A stretch of DNA of 64,000 nucleotides, taken from contig JAEDDG010000004.1 in NCBI GenBank assembly GCA_016293865.1, forward strand, positions 22,600 to 86,599. The letters are read 5' to 3'. A program made the position numbers and the translations under genes. The DNA is from Oscillospiraceae bacterium (GTDB lineage Bacteria; Bacillota; Clostridia; Oscillospirales; Oscillospiraceae). The notes under the pieces are model-generated. The model saw only the letters and a program-made list of their open reading frames with translations, had not been told where the DNA came from and did no database searches. Shown here one piece after another: positions 60,970-64,000 of the stretch (positions are counted from its first letter, which is position 1; every line of letters begins with the position of its first letter).

Positions 60970-61911
60970 ATGAGAACCTATATTCTTCCGGAAAGCGGAA
61001 ATTTGTACAAGGTCAATCTGCATACGCATTCCACCTTGTCTGACGGCGCATTTGCGCCGGAGGAACTGAAGGCGTACTATAAGGCGCACGGCTACAGCGC
61101 AGTGGCCTTTACAGACCACCGCAAATGCGTGCCGCATCCGGAACTGACGGACGATCAGTTTATTGCGCTGACGGGAATTGAGCTGGATTTCAGCTCGAAG
61201 GATGAAGCGGGCGTCTGGGCGCACACCACGCATTTCTGCGGTCTGGCAAAGGACCCGATGGCCCGGCTGGAGTATCCGAACGATCCGCTTCCGCTGAGCT
61301 ATCTGAATGTCAATACGGAGATTGCAAAGCTGAACGACGCAGGTTTTATCACAACGGTCAACCATCCCGCCTGGTCAGACATGTCCACGGAGGATGTCCT
61401 GAGCCTGCACGGGATGCGCTGCATAGAAGTGTTCAACAGCGTGGCTGTGGTCATAGACAACTATTCCGACGATTCGTCGTATTTTGAGCATTTTACCCGC
61501 GCCGGCGGCCGGGCTCTGCCGGTGGCTGCGGACGACTGCCATGTGAAAGGTACGGACGGCGGCCCTGGCCCGGAATATTTCAGAGGGTTCAATGTGGTTA
61601 AGGCGCCTGAGCTGAGCTACGACGCACTGGTGCAGGGAATTGAAAATGGGGCGTCGTTTGCGTCCACCGGCCCGATGTTTAAAAACCTGTGGCTGGATGG
61701 CAATATTCTGCATGTGGAGTGCTCGCCGGTATCCCGCATTTTCGTCCACGGCCACCGGTACAGTCAGCTGACGCGCGTGCGGGAAGACGGGGACTGCATC
61801 ACGGAGCGGGACATCGACATTTCCAAACTGTGCGGCAAAACGTCATATATCTGGGTCCAGCTGTGCGACAGTCAGGGCCGCAAGGCCTGGGCGCCGCCGT
61901 ACTGGTTCTGA
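60970..61911 (+). CDS. PHP-domain metal-dependent hydrolase
   Basis: A 313-residue stand-alone PHP protein. NLHTHSTLSDGAFAPEEL (HTH metal site), AFTDHRKC, GIELDFSSK, VNHPAWS and ADDCHVKG give the expected set of metal-binding His, Asp and Glu. PHP proteins are phosphoesterases (histidinol phosphatase, RNase AM-like), but the substrate here is unknown. It starts 31 nt after polC; ATG 60970 has AAGGAG 9 nt upstream. Its link to the polC PHP domain is fold only. Confidence 0.87.
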   Translation: MRTYILPESGNLYKVNLHTHSTLSDGAFAPEELKAYYKAHGYSAVAFTDHRKCVPHPELTDDQFIALTGIELDFSSKDEAGVWAHTTHFCGLAKDPMARLEYPNDPLPLSYLNVNTEIAKLNDAGFITTVNHPAWSDMSTEDVLSLHGMRCIEVFNSVAVVIDNYSDDSSYFEHFTRAGGRALPVAADDCHVKGTDGGPGPEYFRGFNVVKAPELSYDALVQGIENGASFASTGPMFKNLWLDGNILHVECSPVSRIFVHGHRYSQLTRVREDGDCITERDIDISKLCGKTSYIWVQLCDSQGRKAWAPPYWF

Positions 61912-62005
61912 TCCGGCGCTTCCAATATTTTCGACTGTAAATTCCGTGCGCGGGGCGGTATAATCCATGTGTGCCGCTCTGTGCACGGAAAGGAACGGGA
62001 AAGCA

Positions 62006-62500
62006 ATGCAGGTGCACGCCATTGGAAACGGAGCTTATGCCGCTTACATCAGCGGCGCGGAGCTGAAAATCCGAAACATCGCGCCGGATCATCTGGAGAA
62101 GATGGAGAAAAAGGAGTTGCTGGAGCTGTTCTCCCCACAGCTGAAAGAAGCGGAGGGACGCCAGGCCACGCTTGAGATTTTTCCCGGCCGCGAGGGCGTT
62201 CTGCTGTTCCTGCGCTTTGCTGCGGAAAAACCGGTGTTTTTTGCATTCAGTTCGCTGGATCCGCTGCTGGATGCCGTCAGCGAGTGCCGGGAAAATATGC
62301 CGGCCAGGCTGGACCATTTTGACGGCGCGTACATACTGACCCTGTTCCCCGGCGCGGACAGTGCCACTGCGGATGCTTTCGGCGAGTTCGGCGCGCGCCT
62401 GCCGTACCCGGAGGGATTCTTTTCCCACATGTGCGAGCATGGGCGGATGCTGATCGAGACGGATGCGCTGCAGGTCCTGCGCCGCGCATTTCATGTGTGA
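62006..62500 (+). CDS. MecA-like adaptor protein
   Basis: A 164-residue protein whose two halves look like MecA, the ClpC adaptor: an N-terminal substrate-binding part (MQVHAIGNGAYAAYISGAEL, KELLELFSPQL) and a C-terminal part in which FSSLDPLLDAV, GAYILTLFP, FGEFGARL and MCEHGRMLIETDALQVL follow the MecA pattern. It differs from typical MecA in lacking the long acidic linker. Targeting substrates to ClpCP is inferred from this resemblance. ATG 62006 has AAGGAACGGG upstream; TATAAT lies at 61959-61964 without a clear -35. It precedes smpB by 57 nt. Confidence 0.7.
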   Translation: MQVHAIGNGAYAAYISGAELKIRNIAPDHLEKMEKKELLELFSPQLKEAEGRQATLEIFPGREGVLLFLRFAAEKPVFFAFSSLDPLLDAVSECRENMPARLDHFDGAYILTLFPGADSATADAFGEFGARLPYPEGFFSHMCEHGRMLIETDALQVLRRAFHV

Positions 62501-62504
62501 AATA

Positions 62505-62534
62505 TTGACAGACGTGATATACTGTACTGGTAAT
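62505..62534 (+). promoter_or_regulatory. SigA-like promoter of smpB
   Basis: Perfect TTGACA (62505-62510), 18-bp spacer, GGTAAT (62529-62534), 23 bp before the smpB ATG. The -10 matches four of six. Confidence 0.5.
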
Positions 62535-62557
62535 GCTGCACGGAAAGGAGAAGCATC

Positions 62558-63025
62558 ATGCCGAGAGCTGTGGGCGTCAAGCAGATTGCAAAGAATAAAA
62601 AAGCCTATCATGATTATTTCATTCTGGAAACGCTTGAGGCCGGCATTGAGCTCTCCGGGACGGAAGTGAAGTCTGTCCGTGCCGGCAATATCAATCTCAA
62701 GGATTCCTACTGCGCCGTCAAAGACGGTGAAATGCTGATGTACAATGTACACATCAGCCCCTATGAACAGGGGAATATTTTCAATAAGGATCCAAAGCGT
62801 GACCGGCGGCTGCTTCTGCACCGGCGGGAGATCTTCCGGCTGTACGGAAAGGTCAAACAGGAGGGACTGACCATTGTCCCTTTGTCGGTTTATCTGAAAA
62901 ATGCGCTGGTCAAGGTGGAAATCGGCCTTGTGAAGGGCAAGAAACTGTATGACAAGCGGGAGGCGGCGGCGCAGAAGGCGGCCGGCCGCGAAATCGAACG
63001 CACACTGAAAGAGAGGAATGTGTAA
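62558..63025 (+). CDS. smpB: SsrA-binding protein SmpB
   Basis: Binds tmRNA and guides it into stalled ribosomes. It has 155 residues, the normal size: the OB core with YFILETLEAGIELSGTEVKSVRAG, NLKDSYC, YEQGN and KRDRRLLLHRREI, and a basic C-terminal tail (KGKKLYDKREAAAQKAAGRE) that enters the mRNA channel. AAAGGAG lies 7 nt before the ATG. Followed by ppiB (2 nt) and then its own RNA partner ssrA. Confidence 0.98.
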   Translation: MPRAVGVKQIAKNKKAYHDYFILETLEAGIELSGTEVKSVRAGNINLKDSYCAVKDGEMLMYNVHISPYEQGNIFNKDPKRDRRLLLHRREIFRLYGKVKQEGLTIVPLSVYLKNALVKVEIGLVKGKKLYDKREAAAQKAAGREIERTLKERNV

Positions 63026-63027
63026 TC

Positions 63028-63570
63028 ATGGCAGAGAAAAATCCTGTTGTGACGATTGAAATGGAAAACGGCGGCATCATCAAAGCGGAGCTTTATCCGG
63101 ATGTCGCACCGAATACGGTGAACAGCTTTATCTCGCTGATTCACAAGGGATTCTATGACGGCCTGATTTTCCACCGGGTGATTTCCGGTTTTATGATTCA
63201 GGGCGGCTGCCCCCACGGCACCGGGACCGGTGGCCCCGGCTACCGGATTAAAGGCGAATTTACAAACAATGGCTTTAAAAACAAGCTTTCACATACCCGC
63301 GGCGTCCTGTCCATGGCCCGGGCCAGCATGCCCGATTCTGCGGGAAGCCAGTTCTTTATCATGCATGCGGACGGTGATTTCCTGGACAAGCAGTATGCGG
63401 CGTTCGGCAAAGTCATCGAGGGTATGGATGTTGTGGATGCCATTGCGTCGGTCCGTACCAACGGCCAGGACCGGCCGCTGGAAGACCAGAGAATGAAAAA
63501 GGTCACAGTTGAAACGTTTAGCGTGGATTATCCTGAGCCGAAAACCATGCCGGATCCGTTCAGCAGATAA
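63028..63570 (+). CDS. ppiB: Peptidyl-prolyl cis-trans isomerase (cyclophilin)
   Basis: Cytoplasmic cyclophilin of 180 residues that speeds proline isomerisation. IFHRVISGFMIQGG holds the catalytic Arg, with GSQFFIMHAD and FGKVIEGMDVVDAI following. No signal peptide. It starts 2 nt after smpB, so it is co-transcribed; the ssrA gene begins 33 nt after its stop. Confidence 0.95.
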   Translation: MAEKNPVVTIEMENGGIIKAELYPDVAPNTVNSFISLIHKGFYDGLIFHRVISGFMIQGGCPHGTGTGGPGYRIKGEFTNNGFKNKLSHTRGVLSMARASMPDSAGSQFFIMHADGDFLDKQYAAFGKVIEGMDVVDAIASVRTNGQDRPLEDQRMKKVTVETFSVDYPEPKTMPDPFSR

Positions 63571-63603
63571 TGTCAGATCCTCCCTGCCTTCGGCAGGGAT
63601 TAT

Positions 63604-63964
63604 GGGGGCGTACCGGTTTCGACGGGGGCTCTGAAACGAACTAAGCGGGCGGATGCGCCTGACATCCTTAAAACGGGCAACCTTTTAAAATTATCTGACA
63701 ACGATAATCTCGAACTGGCTGCTGCTTAACGCGGCCCGTCCTCGCCGGAAGGTCCACGAGCCGGATGAGGGCGTGACTCAGTGGAGAACGTGCGCGCGGT
63801 AAGCTTTGCCCGCGCCATGCATCATGAAGCTACTGAACCGCATCGCGTGACGGTTTGCGCTGCGGGGATGGAATTGGGCGCAAGCCCGGAATAACCGTCT
63901 GCGCCCGGAGAAAGGTTTGCGGAGGGGCTTTCGGACAGGGGTTCAACTCCCCTCGCCTCCACCA
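63604..63964 (+). ncRNA. ssrA: Transfer-messenger RNA (tmRNA)
   Basis: Rescues stalled ribosomes with SmpB, adding a degradation tag. The gene is about 361 nt. The 5' end GGGGGCG pairs with the 3' CGCCTCC, followed by encoded ACCA (CCA at 63962-63964). The T-arm GGGGTTCAACTCCCC is at 63939-63953 and the conserved 5' GTACCGGTTTCGACGGGGG at 63610-63628. The tag frame runs 63697-63729. No promoter is visible in the 33 nt before it, which hold only a short TCCCTGC/GCAGGGA hairpin, so it may be cut from the smpB-ppiB transcript. Confidence 0.97.
63697..63729 (+). other. tmRNA tag-peptide reading frame
   Basis: Resume codon GAC, then the encoded tag DNDNLELAAA and stop TAA; with the alanine from charged tmRNA the tag reads A-DNDNLELAAA. 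The Ala-Ala-Ala end is a ClpXP-type signal. Confidence 0.88.
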
Positions 63965-63969
63965 AATAA

Positions 63970-64000
63970 GGTAGTAGATTTTGATAGAAAGTCTACTACC
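63970..64000 (+). terminator. Probable ssrA terminator, cut by window edge
   Basis: Stem GGTAGTAGA (63970-63978) with TCTACTACC (63992-64000), 13-nt loop. Any T-run lies beyond the right edge. Confidence 0.55.

Noticed and set aside
1..64000. CRISPR arrays, insertion sequences, prophage genes, rRNA or tRNA genes
   Set aside because: Looked for on both strands; none seen. The only stable RNA gene found is ssrA.

Overview
The window is one contiguous GC-rich chromosomal stretch from a spore-forming Clostridia-type Firmicute, most likely a gut Oscillospiraceae/Ruminococcaceae relative. Evidence: a PolC-type replicase, the spoIIAA-spoIIAB-sigF operon, spoVAC, a valine T-box leader, SigA-type promoters (TTGACA/TATAAT, 17-bp spacers), GGAGG ribosome sites, a biotin-dependent Na+ pump decarboxylase, GlnRS and a class I LysRS. 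The family-level placement is inference. I see no IS element, prophage, CRISPR array, rRNA or tRNA gene. Coding is dense on both strands.

Layout. 1-7.0 kb (mostly minus): secA (cut by the left edge), deoC, and a GntR/ABC-ATPase/permease operon with a palindrome over its promoter. 7.1-17.3 kb: a small exported protein, a Gfo/Idh/MocA oxidoreductase, class I lysS, then a three-gene nucleoside cluster (purine nucleoside phosphorylase, mtnA, MTA/SAH-type deaminase) that fits methylthioadenosine salvage by a deamination route, an Asp-box sialidase-like protein, spoVAC, and a lipoprotein with an HEIAH motif. 17.4-24.3 kb: two divergent operons share a 420-bp promoter region. Leftward is a complete split oxaloacetate-decarboxylase-type Na+ pump (alpha, gamma, biotin carrier, beta). 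Rightward is a Pit phosphate transporter, a DUF47 PhoU-like protein, a second beta subunit and a 42-residue gamma-like peptide.

24.4-34.3 kb: an endonuclease/exonuclease/phosphatase-family protein and a CPBP protease, glnS and valS divergent from adjacent consensus promoters (valS under a T-box), the spoIIA operon, and a coiled-coil M23 peptidase. 34.6-50.2 kb: a pcrA-acetyltransferase-UDG operon, AraC/DegT/aldo-keto reductase genes, pncB with an orphan EIIC-like membrane protein and a LarA-type racemase, an EamA exporter, and a class III aminotransferase with a second Gfo/Idh oxidoreductase.

50.6-64.0 kb is a conserved housekeeping run: pyrH-frr-uppS-cdsA-dxr-rseP-ispG-polC (UMP phosphorylation, ribosome recycling, isoprenoid and lipid carriers, replication), a PHP-domain protein, a MecA-like adaptor, smpB, ppiB and the tmRNA gene ssrA with encoded CCA. 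The last four bring ribosome rescue beside a proteolysis adaptor. The most unusual feature is the second Na+-pump beta/gamma pair inside a phosphate-transport operon.
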